Below are positions 32,916 to 41,265 of a DNA stretch of 64,000 nt, piece after piece. The stretch comes from Belnapia mucosa (GTDB lineage: Bacteria; Pseudomonadota; Alphaproteobacteria; Acetobacterales; Acetobacteraceae). Made by a program: the position numbers and the translations under genes. The stretch is taken from assembly GCF_016775475.1 (NCBI RefSeq), contig NZ_JAEUXJ010000005.1:124001-188000 (forward strand), given 5' to 3'. The first letter of the stretch is position 1, and each line of letters opens with the position of its first letter. The notes below the pieces were generated by a model that worked only from the letters and a program-made list of their open reading frames with translations, did not search any database and was not told the DNA's origin.

Positions 32916-33091
32916 GAGGAGGGTCCCCTTGGTGGTGTGTTCGCTTAACGTTCATGGCGAGCCGGCGTTGCACCCCTGCCCCGCGCAATCGACGCGACTT
33001 ATGCTGCACTGCAGCGAAACCCCTGACGCCCCGGGACGCTAAAGGAATGACGCCGGGACCACGGCGCCCTTCTTCGACAAGGACCGCCACT

Positions 33092-34237
33092 GTGAACCAG
33101 ATCCGCAGCAACCTATCCGATCTGGTGCGCCGGCAGCGCGCCCGCATGGCCACCGGGCCCAGCGCCGAGGAGGCAGGGCTGATCGAGCTTGCCGGCTTCG
33201 GCGCCAATCCCGGCGCGCTGCGGATGCTCGCTTTCCTGCCAGATGATTTGCCGCACCACGCCCCGCTGGTGGTGGCGCTGCATGGCTGCACCCAGGATGC
33301 GGCCGGCTTCGCCCGGGGCACGGGCTGGACGGCCCTGGCCCGGACCGGCGGCTTCGCCCTGCTGCTGCCGGAACAGCAACAGGCCAACAACCCCAATCGC
33401 TGCTTCAACTGGTTCGAGCCGGGGGACAATACCCGCGGCCGCGGCGAGGTTGCCTCGATCCATGCCGCCATCCAGCACATGGTGGCGACGCGGGGGATCG
33501 ACCCGAAGCGGGTCTTCGTCACCGGCCTGTCGGCCGGCGGCGCCATGGCGGCCAGCCTTCTCGCCACCTATCCGGAGGTCTTCGCCGCCGGCGCCATTAT
33601 CGCCGGCCTGCCGCATGGCGCCGCGACCAGCATGCCGGAAGCCTTCGAGGCGATGTCGACCGGCCGGCCCCGCCCTGCCGCCGACTGGGCCGCGCTGGTC
33701 CGCAGCGCCTCGCCGCATCGCGGGTCCTGGCCGCGGGTCTCGATCTGGCAGGGCGATGCCGATACCACCGTCCGCCCGGCCAATGCCGAGCAGCTGGTCC
33801 GGCAATGGGCGACGCTGCATGGCGTCACCGGTGCGCCGGCCGAATCCGGCAGCGGCGCGCACCGGGCGCATGCCTGGCGGGATGCCAAGGGCGAGGTGGT
33901 GCTGGAGCACCATCGGATCGCCGGCATGGCGCATGGCGTGCCGCTGGATGCCGGCGGCATCGGCCAGGCCGGGGCCTATTTCCTCTCGGTCGGCATCGGC
34001 TCCACCGCCGCCATCGCCGGCTTCTTCGGCCTGCCTGCGCCGCAGCCGGGTGCCACCATCGACCCGGAAGGACGCCAGGTTCCGCCGCGGGGCGCAACCA
34101 TCGACCCGGAAGGACGCCCCGTCCCGCCGCAGGAGGAGGAGGCCCCCTTCACCCTCGGCGGCATCGAACTGGGCAAGATCGATCCGAGCGGCGTGATCCG
34201 GAAGGCGCTGACCGCGGCGGGCCTCATCAAGTCCTGA
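33092..34237 (+). CDS. PHB-depolymerase-type extracellular esterase (LpqC/CE1-like), 381 aa
   Basis: Alpha/beta hydrolase of the PHB depolymerase/feruloyl esterase group. The oxyanion segment is LVVALHGCTQDAAGFARGTG, the nucleophile is Ser147 in VTGLSAGGAMA, and the segment IWQGDADTTVRPANA and the late HRIAGMAHGVPLDAGG place the Asp and His. GTG at 33092 with AAGGA nine bases upstream fits better than ATG at 33047. No signal peptide is visible. The C-terminus carries a tandem 14-residue repeat of GATIDPEGR.VPP before a GGIELGKIDPSG tail. Confidence 0.87.
   Translation: MNQIRSNLSDLVRRQRARMATGPSAEEAGLIELAGFGANPGALRMLAFLPDDLPHHAPLVVALHGCTQDAAGFARGTGWTALARTGGFALLLPEQQQANNPNRCFNWFEPGDNTRGRGEVASIHAAIQHMVATRGIDPKRVFVTGLSAGGAMAASLLATYPEVFAAGAIIAGLPHGAATSMPEAFEAMSTGRPRPAADWAALVRSASPHRGSWPRVSIWQGDADTTVRPANAEQLVRQWATLHGVTGAPAESGSGAHRAHAWRDAKGEVVLEHHRIAGMAHGVPLDAGGIGQAGAYFLSVGIGSTAAIAGFFGLPAPQPGATIDPEGRQVPPRGATIDPEGRPVPPQEEEAPFTLGGIELGKIDPSGVIRKALTAAGLIKS
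34049..34132 (+). repeat. 42-bp tandem duplication in the esterase C-terminus
   Basis: Two adjacent copies of a 14-codon unit (GATIDPEGRQVPPR and GATIDPEGRPVPPQ) are almost identical in DNA. They lie outside the catalytic domain and probably lengthen a flexible tail. Slippage or unequal exchange is the likely origin. Confidence 0.85.
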
Positions 34238-34296
34238 GGTGGACGGACCGGCCGGGCATCCCCATCCTCCCTCTCTCGTAAAGGGGAAACGGGCGG

Positions 34297-35247
34297 ATGG
34301 AACAGCGCAGCCTCGGGCGGTCCGGCATCAAGGTCCCGCCGCTGATGTTCGGCGGCAATGTCTTCGGCTGGACCATCGACACGGCCCAGTCGCACCGCAT
34401 CCTCGACCGGCTGGTGGAGACCGGGCTCTATGCCATCGACACGGCGGATGTCTATTCCGCCTGGGCGCCCGGCCACCAGGGCGGCGAGAGCGAGACCATC
34501 ATCGGCGAATGGCTGAAGGCGAGCGGCAAGCGGGGTCAGGTCGTCATCGCCACCAAGGTCGGCATGAAGATGGGCTCCGGCGATCAGGGCCTGTCGCGCG
34601 ACTGGATCATGAAGGAGGTCGATGCCAGCCTCCGCCGGCTGCAGACCGATGTCATCGACCTGTATCAGGCGCACAAGGACGATGAGTCCGTGCCGCTGGA
34701 GGAGACGCTCGGCGCCTTCGCCGATCTCATCAAGGCGGGGAAGGTGCGGGCCATCGGCGCCTCGAACTACACCGCGCCGCGGCTGAAACTCGCCTTGGAG
34801 ACCAGCGCGAAGCTCGGCCTGCCGCGCTACGAGACGCTGCAGCCGCTCTATAACCTCATGGACCGCAAAGTCTTCGAGGAGGCGCTCGGCCCGCTCTGCC
34901 AGGCGGAGGGGATCGGCGTGATCAATTACTACGCCCTCGCCGCCGGCTTCCTCAGCGGCAAATACCGCTCCGAGGCGGATTACGGGAAGAGCAAGCGCGG
35001 CGCCAATATGGGGAAATACCTGACGCCGCGCGGCCTCAAGGTGCTGGCGGCGCTGGATGCGGTGGCCGGCGAGGTGGCGGCGACGCCGGCCCAGGTCGCC
35101 ATCGCCTGGCTGCTGGCCAAGCCGGTGGTGACGGCGCCGATCGCCAGCGCCACCAGCCTCGACCAGCTGGAGGATCTGCTGGGTGCGACCGCACTCGGTC
35201 TCAGCCCAGCCCAGGTCGCGGCGCTAGACGCGGCGAGCGCGGAGTAG
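34297..35247 (+). CDS. Aldo/keto reductase, 316 aa
   Basis: NADPH-dependent (beta/alpha)8 reductase of the YajO/Tas-like group. The catalytic tetrad can be placed: Asp and Tyr in AIDTADVYSAW, Lys in VVIATKVGMKM, His in LYQAHKDD. The NADP-binding tail is PIASATSLDQLEDLLGA. The start at 34297 follows AAAGGGGAAACGGGCGG, a normal site. Substrate cannot be read; family members reduce aldehydes from stress or sugar metabolism. It ends directly against the convergent gene, with no base between the stops. Confidence 0.94.
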   Translation: MEQRSLGRSGIKVPPLMFGGNVFGWTIDTAQSHRILDRLVETGLYAIDTADVYSAWAPGHQGGESETIIGEWLKASGKRGQVVIATKVGMKMGSGDQGLSRDWIMKEVDASLRRLQTDVIDLYQAHKDDESVPLEETLGAFADLIKAGKVRAIGASNYTAPRLKLALETSAKLGLPRYETLQPLYNLMDRKVFEEALGPLCQAEGIGVINYYALAAGFLSGKYRSEADYGKSKRGANMGKYLTPRGLKVLAALDAVAGEVAATPAQVAIAWLLAKPVVTAPIASATSLDQLEDLLGATALGLSPAQVAALDAASAE

Positions 35248-35568
35248 TCAGCGCCCGCCTGTCATCTTGGCGAAGACGGCGCGGTCTCGGTTCTCCTGCA
35301 TCAGCATGCGGAAACCCGGGATCGTGTCGAAGCCGAGGCCGAGGGGAATCCCGGTCTCGGCATCCGCCGTCACCTTCGCATAGCTCTCGCCGGTGAATTT
35401 CTCCCATTTGCCGGCGGGCTTCTTCACCTCGACATGCACGACGGTTGCCTTCAGCACCATCCGCACGATCGCCTCCTTCGGCGCGGAGGGCTTCGTCAGG
35501 CTGGGATGCCCGCCGATCATCACCCAGCCATTGGCCATCGCCCAGGCGGTCAACTCGTCCTTCGTCAT
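35248..35568 (-). CDS. Hypothetical protein, 106 aa
   Basis: A small soluble protein with no membrane span or signal. It starts with TKDELTAWAMANGWVMIGGH, contains RMVLKATVVHVEVKKPAGKWEKF-like beta strands, and ends GFRMLMQENRDRAVFAKMTGG. I know relatives of this pattern only as uncharacterised alphaproteobacterial proteins. It shares an upstream region with the Mn-catalase gene, which is divergent, and abuts the aldo/keto reductase stop. Confidence 0.8.
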   Translation of the reverse strand: MTKDELTAWAMANGWVMIGGHPSLTKPSAPKEAIVRMVLKATVVHVEVKKPAGKWEKFTGESYAKVTADAETGIPLGLGFDTIPGFRMLMQENRDRAVFAKMTGGR

Positions 35569-35633
35569 GGCGGGAATCCTTTTGCGCCTGCTGCGATAGG
35601 CGCAATTCGTACACTGCGCATCAAGGGCTTCAC

Positions 35634-35658
35634 GGAAGGCGGAAGATCGGGGCTCGTT
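35634..35658 (+). promoter_or_regulatory. Candidate EcfG general-stress promoter of Mn-catalase
   Basis: GGAAG (35634-35638), 16 bases, CGTT (35655-35658) resembles the alphaproteobacterial EcfG consensus GGAAC-N16/17-CGTT with one mismatch. It points at the Mn-catalase ATG 69 bases downstream, a typical general-stress target. Short motifs of this kind also occur by chance in GC-rich DNA. Confidence 0.35.
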
Positions 35659-35726
35659 GCCCGCTTCGGCACGAACCCCTGCCGCTGCCACCGGTTCGGT
35701 GAGGACAATCCGGCCTGGAGGTCCAC

Positions 35727-36605
35727 ATGTTCTATACCGACGGAAAGCTACAATACCCCGTCCGCGTCGAGCGCCCCAACCCGATCTTCGCCCGCGCCCT
35801 GCAGCAGGCGATCGGCGGCGTCGAAGGCGAGATCCGCGTGATGATGCAGTATCTCTTCCAGGGCTGGGGCAGCCGCGGGCCGGTGAAATACCGGGACATG
35901 CTGATCAATACCGGGACCGAGGAGATCGGCCATATCGAGATGCTCTCGACCGCCGTCGCGCTCAACCTTGAAGGCGCGCCGCTGTCGATGCAGGAAGACG
36001 TGGCGAATGACGGCATCGCCGGCGCGGTGATGGGCGGCATGAATCTGCGCCACATCCTGAGCACCGGACTCGCCGCGACGCCGGAGAATTGCAACGGCGT
36101 GCCCTTCAATGCCAGCCATGTCTATGCCAGCGGCAATATCGCCGCCGACATGTATGCCAATGTCGCCGCCGAGGCGACCGGCCGCGCGCTGGCCACGCGC
36201 CTCTATGGCATGACCGACGATCCGGGGATGAAGGACATGCTCTCCTTCCTCATTGCCCGTGACACGATGCATCAGCAGCAATGGCTGGCGGTGATCGAGG
36301 AGCTGGGCGGCGAGACGGCGAACCTGCCGATCCCGAACAGCTTCCCGCAGTCGCAGGAGGCCAGCAAATTCTCCTACGCCTATTTCGGCCACCGCATCGA
36401 CGGCCAGGTGCCGGCCGGCCGTTGGACCGAGGGCCCCTCGCTCGACGGCAAGGGTCAGTTCACGCCGATGAAGTCCGAGCCGCTGGGCGGCGAGCCGGTG
36501 CTGGCCCCGCCGCGCCCGGATAGCGGCGCGCAGACGGACCAGATCAACGCCTCGCCCATCGCCGCCAACGACCCGCTGGCCGGCGGCACGCCGAGCGTGG
36601 CCTGA
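35727..36605 (+). CDS. Manganese (non-heme) catalase, 292 aa
   Basis: Ferritin-like four-helix protein that dismutates hydrogen peroxide with a dimanganese centre. Glutamate/histidine ligand segments are VEGEIRVMMQYLFQGWG (about 32-48), TEEIGHIEMLSTAVA (about 70-84), NVAAEATGRALATRLY and LIARDTMHQQQW, in the order of the family. NASHVYASGNIAADM is also typical. The C-terminal extension is proline-rich and low-complexity. Inferred stress induction rests on the EcfG-like promoter upstream. A large hairpin follows the stop. Confidence 0.95.
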   Translation: MFYTDGKLQYPVRVERPNPIFARALQQAIGGVEGEIRVMMQYLFQGWGSRGPVKYRDMLINTGTEEIGHIEMLSTAVALNLEGAPLSMQEDVANDGIAGAVMGGMNLRHILSTGLAATPENCNGVPFNASHVYASGNIAADMYANVAAEATGRALATRLYGMTDDPGMKDMLSFLIARDTMHQQQWLAVIEELGGETANLPIPNSFPQSQEASKFSYAYFGHRIDGQVPAGRWTEGPSLDGKGQFTPMKSEPLGGEPVLAPPRPDSGAQTDQINASPIAANDPLAGGTPSVA

Positions 36606-36618
36606 GGCGTTGACAGAA

Positions 36619-36659
36619 CGCGGTACCCCGGCCGAGACTTCGCGGCCAGGGGTACCGCG
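36619..36659. terminator. 16-pair hairpin between Mn-catalase and chrB
   Basis: CGCGGTACCCC (36619-36629) pairs with GGGGTACCGCG (36649-36659), continued by GGCCG/CGGCC after one bulged A, with an 8-base loop. It starts 14 bases after the catalase stop. No T run follows, so it may be a rho-assisted terminator; its near-perfect symmetry could equally be an operator for chrBA, whose ATG is 58 bases away. Confidence 0.6.
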
Positions 36660-36716
36660 ACCACCCCGTGAGGCGAAAGCCCAAGGATCGCGTCCGCAAG
36701 CTGGAGTGGACGCTGC

Positions 36717-37532
36717 ATGCCTTCGCCCGACACCATCACCCCTGCCCAACTCGCCCGCCTGATCGGCACGCCCGAGGCTCCCATCCTCCTCGATGTCCGC
36801 ATTCCCGAGGATGTCGAAGCGGATCCGCGGCGTCTCCCGGCCAGCCAGGCCATCCCCCATGCCGCCATGGCGGACCGGGGCCCCGCCTATGCCGGCCGCT
36901 CCGTCGTCCTGATCTGCCAGCGCGGGCAGAAGCTGTCCCATGGCGCGGCCGCCTGGCTGCGCCATGCCGGCGCCCGCGCCGAGGTGCTGGAAGGCGGCTT
37001 CCTCGGCTGGCGCGAGGCCGGGCTGCCCCTGGTTTCGCCGGATCGCCTGCCGCCGCGCGATGCGGCCGGCCGCACCGTCTGGGTCACCCGGGCGCGGCCG
37101 AAGATCGACCGCATCGCCTGCCCCTGGCTGATCCGCCGCTTCGTCGATCCCGATGCCGTCTTCCTCTTCGTCGCCGCCTCCGAGGTTCTCGCCGTCGCCG
37201 AACGCTTCGGCGCCACGCCCTTCGATATCGAGGGCGTCTTCTGGAGCCATCGCGGTGAGGCTTGCAGCTTCGACACCATGCTGGAGGAGTTCGGCCTGCT
37301 GACCGTGCCACTGGCGCGGCTGGCGCGGATCGTGCGCGGTGCCGATACCGCGCGGCCCGACCTGGCGCCGGAGGCGGCGGGGCTGCTCGCCATCTCGCTC
37401 GGCCTGTCGCGCATGCAACGGGACGACTTGGCGCAGCTCGATACGGCGATGCCGGTCTATGACGCGCTCTATCGCTGGGCGCGCGACGCGACGGCGGAGA
37501 CGCATAACTGGCCGGCACCGAGGGCGACATGA
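36717..37532 (+). CDS. chrB: Rhodanese-ChrB chromate resistance protein, 271 aa
   Basis: A fusion of a rhodanese-like domain (about 8-112: LDVRIPEDVEAD, then the loop VLICQRGQKLSHG with the active-site Cys) and the ChrB C-terminal domain starting WVTRARPKIDRIACPWLIRR near residue 121, with GVFWSHRGEACSFDTMLEEFG later. ChrB proteins sense or support chromate resistance. It overlaps chrA by ATGA, so the two form an operon. The rhodanese fusion may supply sulfane sulfur or reducing power; that part is inference. Confidence 0.93.
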   Translation: MPSPDTITPAQLARLIGTPEAPILLDVRIPEDVEADPRRLPASQAIPHAAMADRGPAYAGRSVVLICQRGQKLSHGAAAWLRHAGARAEVLEGGFLGWREAGLPLVSPDRLPPRDAAGRTVWVTRARPKIDRIACPWLIRRFVDPDAVFLFVAASEVLAVAERFGATPFDIEGVFWSHRGEACSFDTMLEEFGLLTVPLARLARIVRGADTARPDLAPEAAGLLAISLGLSRMQRDDLAQLDTAMPVYDALYRWARDATAETHNWPAPRAT

Positions 37533-38932
37533 GCGGCGACGCCACCGGGATGCGAGCCGGACGCATTTCGGCTAAGGGGGCGGCTTCCGCTTCACTGGAC
37601 CCGCCGATGCCGTCCACCTCCTTCCCGAGTCTCGCCGAAGCGGTCCGCGTCTGGTTCCGGATCGGCTGCCTGTCCTTCGGCGGGCCGGCGGGCCAGATCG
37701 CGCTGCTGCACCGGGAGGTGGTGGATGAGCGCCGCTGGATCTCCGATGCGCGCTTCCTGCATGCGCTGAATTTCTGCACCCTGCTGCCAGGGCCGGAGGC
37801 GCAGCAGCTCGCCACCTATCTCGGCTGGCTGATGCATGGCGTGCGCGGCGGCGTGGCGGCGGGGATGCTCTTCATCCTGCCCGGCGCGCTGGTGATGCTG
37901 GCGCTCTCGGCACTCTATGTCGCCTTCGGCGAGGTGCCGCTGGTGGCGGCGCTGTTCTTCGGCCTGAAATGCGCCGTGCTGGTGCTGGTGGTGGAGGCGC
38001 TGCTGCGCGTCGCCCGACGCGCGTTGAAGGGCTCCGTGCCATGGGCGCTGGCAGGGGCGGCCTTCGCCGCGCTTTTCCTCTTCGGCCTGCCCTTCCCGCT
38101 GGTGGTGCTGGGCGCGGCGCTGGTCGGGCTGGCGATGCCGCAGGCCTTTGCCGGCGGCGGCCATGGAAAGGCGCAGGACGGCCCGCCGGCCCTGCTCGAT
38201 GCGCTGCTCGCAACGGAGCCGGATCGCATCGCCCGCCTGGGCAGCGCGGCGCGGCGGGCGGGGCTGGTGGCGCTGGCGCTCTGGCTCTGGCCGGTCGCGC
38301 TGCTGATGCAGGCGGGCGGGCTCTATGGCGATCTCGCCTGGTTCTTCTCGAAGATGGCCGTCGTCACCTTCGGCGGCGCCTATGCGGTGCTGGCCTATGT
38401 CGCGCAGGAAGCGGTGGAGGGGTATCGCTGGCTCTCGGCCGGGCAGATGCTGGCGGGGCTGGGCTTGGCAGAGACGACGCCGGGACCGCTGATCCTGGTG
38501 CTGCAATTCGTCGGCTATCTGGCGGCCGGGGTGCCGGGGGCGCTGCTGGTGCTCTGGGTCACTTTCGCGCCCTGCTTCGCCTGGATCTTCCTCGGCGCGC
38601 CTTATGTCGAGCGGCTGCACGATGTCGAACGGCTGAAGGGCGCGTTGGCCGGGGTGACGGCGGCGGTGGTCGGCGTCATCGCCAATCTGGCGCTGTGGTT
38701 CGGCCTGCGCGTGCTGTTCAGCGTGATCCGCGAGATTCCGCTCGGCCCGATGCGGCTGGAACTGCCGGTGCCGGCGAGCCTCGACCCGCTGGCCCTGCTG
38801 CTGGCGGTGCTGGCGGCGGTGGCGCTGTTCCGGATGAAGCTCGGCGTGGTGAAGACGCTGGGCCTTACCGCCCTTGCCGGGCTGGTGCTGAAGCCAGCGG
38901 CGGACTGGCTGCTGTCAGGCTTCGGCGGGTGA
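37529..38932 (+). CDS. chrA: Chromate transporter ChrA, long-chain type, 467 aa
   Basis: Exports chromate across the inner membrane. Two homologous halves of the CHR family are visible. The first begins RIGCLSFGGPAGQIALLHRE and contains LNFCTLLPGPEAQQLATYLGW. The second begins KMAVVTFGGAYAVLAYVAQE and contains LAETTPGPLILVLQFVGY. The ATG at 37529 overlaps chrB; a second ATG at 37607 would remove a 26-residue polar N-terminus and is equally plausible. About ten hydrophobic segments. Operon with chrB. Confidence 0.95.
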   Translation: MSGDATGMRAGRISAKGAASASLDPPMPSTSFPSLAEAVRVWFRIGCLSFGGPAGQIALLHREVVDERRWISDARFLHALNFCTLLPGPEAQQLATYLGWLMHGVRGGVAAGMLFILPGALVMLALSALYVAFGEVPLVAALFFGLKCAVLVLVVEALLRVARRALKGSVPWALAGAAFAALFLFGLPFPLVVLGAALVGLAMPQAFAGGGHGKAQDGPPALLDALLATEPDRIARLGSAARRAGLVALALWLWPVALLMQAGGLYGDLAWFFSKMAVVTFGGAYAVLAYVAQEAVEGYRWLSAGQMLAGLGLAETTPGPLILVLQFVGYLAAGVPGALLVLWVTFAPCFAWIFLGAPYVERLHDVERLKGALAGVTAAVVGVIANLALWFGLRVLFSVIREIPLGPMRLELPVPASLDPLALLLAVLAAVALFRMKLGVVKTLGLTALAGLVLKPAADWLLSGFGG

Positions 38933-38982
38933 TGCCGGCCGCCCCGGGAGATGGCCGCCCAGGGCGGGGACCGGCGAGGAGG

Positions 38983-39381
38983 TCAGGGGCGGCGGTATTG
39001 CGCGTCGCTCACCTGTTCCATCCAGGTGACCGCCTTGCCGTCGAGTTGCTCCTGAATGGCGATATGGGTCATGGCCGTGCCGGGCGTCGCGCCGTGCCAA
39101 TGCTTCTCGCCCGGCTCGAACCACACCACGTCGCCCGGCCTGATCTCCTCGACCGGCCCGCCCTCGCGCTGGACCAGGCCGCAGCCGAAGGTGACGATCA
39201 GCGTCTGGCCAAGCGGGTGCGTATGCCAGGCCGTGCGGGCGCCCGGTTCGAAGGTGACGCTCGCACCCGCCGTCCGCGCGGGATCCTGCGCGGGAAAGAG
39301 CGGGTCAATCCGCACGGTGCCGGTGAACCAGTCGGCGGGGCCGGCGGCCGAGGGCTGCGACCCGCTGCGCTTGATCTGCAT
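38983..39381 (-). CDS. Cupin-domain protein (YhhW/quercetinase-like small type), 132 aa
   Basis: A single cupin barrel. Metal ligands lie in [21 protein letters not shown] and the second motif is [19 protein letters not shown]. The pattern [10 protein letters not shown]...G.L.QREGG is that of small cupins encoded with short-chain dehydrogenases. The start at 39381 fits the family; an ATG 32 codons upstream would run into the SDR gene. It follows the SDR gene by 23 bases in the same direction, suggesting an operon under the LysR gene upstream. Confidence 0.9.
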   Translation of the reverse strand: MQIKRSGSQPSAAGPADWFTGTVRIDPLFPAQDPARTAGASVTFEPGARTAWHTHPLGQTLIVTFGCGLVQREGGPVEEIRPGDVVWFEPGEKHWHGATPGTAMTHIAIQEQLDGKAVTWMEQVSDAQYRRP

Positions 39382-39404
39382 GTCCTCGATCCTTCCTGCC
39401 GTAG

Positions 39405-40160
39405 TCAGAGCGACCACCCACCATCGACCGAGATCGATGCGCCGGTGACGAAGGCGCCCAGATCGGCGCTCATCCACAGCACGGCGTCCGCGATCTCCTC
39501 CGGCCTGCCCAGCCGGCCGACCGGCTCGAGGTCAATCGCCTTCTGAAGGTCGCCCCCGGTGAAGCGGTCCATCATCGGGGTCTCGATATTGCCGGGGAGG
39601 ATGGCGTTCACCCGGATGTTCGACCTGGCATAGTCCAGTGCGGCAGACTTGGTCAGGCCGATGATGGCGTGCTTGGAGGCAGCGTAGGCGGCGCCGCCGG
39701 CAACCCCCCGGACACCCGCGCCCGATGAGGTGTTGACGACCACGCCGCCGCCCTGGCGGACCATCTGCGCCAACTCGTGCTTCATGCAGACGAAGGTGCC
39801 GCGCAGGTTGATGTCGAGGATGCGGTCCCATTCGTCCAGCCCGATCTCGGCGACGGGGGCCACCTTGTTCTCGACGCCGGCGTTGTTGAAGGCGATATCG
39901 AGCCGGCCAAACCTCTCGACCGTGCGCGCGACCGCCGCCTCGACCAGCTCCGGCTTCGAGACGTCGCAGGCGATTGCCAGCACCTCGCCGCCCGCCGTCC
40001 TGACCGCCTCGGCGGTGTCGCGCAGCGCCGCCTCGCTGCGATCGAGGATGGCGACGCGTGCGCCTTCGGCGGCGAAGGCGATCGCGGTCGCACGTCCGAT
40101 ACCGCTGGCCGCGCCGGTCACGAAGGCAACCTTGCCGTTGAAGCGATGAGCATGGGACAT
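39405..40160 (-). CDS. Short-chain dehydrogenase/reductase, 251 aa
   Basis: NAD(P)-dependent Rossmann oxidoreductase. It has the cofactor motif [21 protein letters not shown] in [10 protein letters not shown], the catalytic Ser in [12 protein letters not shown], YxxxK as YAASKHAI, and the C-terminal [14 protein letters not shown]. All catalytic residues are present. Substrate unknown. The asymmetric palindrome CATCCC-GCT-GGGATG lies 55 bases upstream. It lies between a LysR gene and a cupin gene, all leftward. Confidence 0.95.
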   Translation of the reverse strand: MSHAHRFNGKVAFVTGAASGIGRATAIAFAAEGARVAILDRSEAALRDTAEAVRTAGGEVLAIACDVSKPELVEAAVARTVERFGRLDIAFNNAGVENKVAPVAEIGLDEWDRILDINLRGTFVCMKHELAQMVRQGGGVVVNTSSGAGVRGVAGGAAYAASKHAIIGLTKSAALDYARSNIRVNAILPGNIETPMMDRFTGGDLQKAIDLEPVGRLGRPEEIADAVLWMSADLGAFVTGASISVDGGWSL

Positions 40161-40214
40161 GGGGGAACGCCTTCGTTCTGGTGGGGACCGTGTGGCTCGA
40201 ACCGCGATATGGGG

Positions 40215-40229
40215 CATCCCGCTGGGATG
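40215..40229. promoter_or_regulatory. Palindrome upstream of the SDR gene
   Basis: CATCCC (40215-40220) and GGGATG (40224-40229) are perfect inverted arms around GCT. It lies 55 bases upstream of the SDR ATG and 64 bases after the LysR stop. A site for the neighbouring LysR protein is plausible, although the spacing differs from T-N11-A. Confidence 0.4.
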
Positions 40230-40292
40230 ATGAGCCGCCCGCCCCTCAACGGAGCGATGAGCCGGGCTCACCGCCCCCGGGTGGCGTCCACG

Positions 40293-41201
40293 CTACAGGC
40301 CGAGAGGCCGCATCTCCCGCACGAGGTCGATCAGCAGGCGCAGGCCGGTCGGGATCTGCCGCCGTCCTGGATAATAGAGGTGGAAGCCCAGCCCCCACGA
40401 AGACCAGTCCTCCAGAACGAGGCGCAGGTCACCGCTGCCGACCAGCGGCCCCACGCAGGGCTCCGGAAGATAGGCAAGCCCCGCGCCCCCCGTAGCGAGG
40501 GCGATCAGAGATTGGGTGTTGTCGCATGTCAGGGATCCTGGCACGTCGATCGCGATGGCCTTCCCGGCCTTCTCGAACTCCCAATGGTAGATGCGGTCGT
40601 CGCCAAGGCGGATGCGCAGGCAGCGATGCGCAAGCAGGTCATGGGGATGGGCCGGTGTGCCGAAACGCTCCAGATAGGCGGGAGCACCCACGACGACCCA
40701 GCGGATATCGGCGGAGAGCCGCTGCGCGATCATGTCCTCTGGCACCGTGCCGCCGTAGCGGATCCCGGCATCGGCCCCGGCATCCACCACGTCCAGCAGA
40801 TGGTTCGAGACCCGCAAGTCGACCTCGATCTCGGGGTAGCGCTCAGCGAAGCTTGGCAGCACCGGCGCGAGCAGCAGCGTGCTCGCATGCTCCATGACGT
40901 TGAGGCGGATACGCCCGGCCGGCCTGCCCCGATGCCGGTTCAGCGCCTCGACCGCCGACCCGATCGCCTCGAACGGGGCATGGATGGCAGCGACCAGTTC
41001 CTCGCCGGCGGCGGTGAGGGTGACGCTTCTGTTCGTGCGGTTGAGGAGGCGGACCCCGATCCGCGTTTCCAACCCCTTCAGGGCGTGGCTCAGGGCCGAT
41101 GCGCTGACGCCCAGTTCAAGGCCGGCGCGACGGAAGCTGCGATGCCTGGCGATCGCCAGGAAATAGCTGAAGTCGGCCAGGTCGGTACGGGTGATCTGCA
41201 C
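40293..41201 (-). CDS. LysR-family transcriptional regulator, 302 aa
   Basis: The winged helix-turn-helix reads DLADFSYFLAIARHRSFRRA, GLELGVSASALSHALKGLE and RLLNRTNRSVTLTAAG, a subgroup that usually controls a nearby oxidoreductase. The effector domain has AGRIRLNVMEHAS and DVVDAGADAGIRYG. GTG at 41201 gives the conserved start QITRTDLADF; ATG at 41240 adds 13 unconserved residues. It points at the SDR and cupin genes, which it precedes in the same direction. Confidence 0.92.
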   Translation of the reverse strand: MQITRTDLADFSYFLAIARHRSFRRAGLELGVSASALSHALKGLETRIGVRLLNRTNRSVTLTAAGEELVAAIHAPFEAIGSAVEALNRHRGRPAGRIRLNVMEHASTLLLAPVLPSFAERYPEIEVDLRVSNHLLDVVDAGADAGIRYGGTVPEDMIAQRLSADIRWVVVGAPAYLERFGTPAHPHDLLAHRCLRIRLGDDRIYHWEFEKAGKAIAIDVPGSLTCDNTQSLIALATGGAGLAYLPEPCVGPLVGSGDLRLVLEDWSSWGLGFHLYYPGRRQIPTGLRLLIDLVREMRPLGL

Positions 41202-41265
41202 AGGCCGGTTGTGGCGACACCCCGCTGCCGGCGCAATCACGATGAGCGGCGTTCATCGCCCCCGA

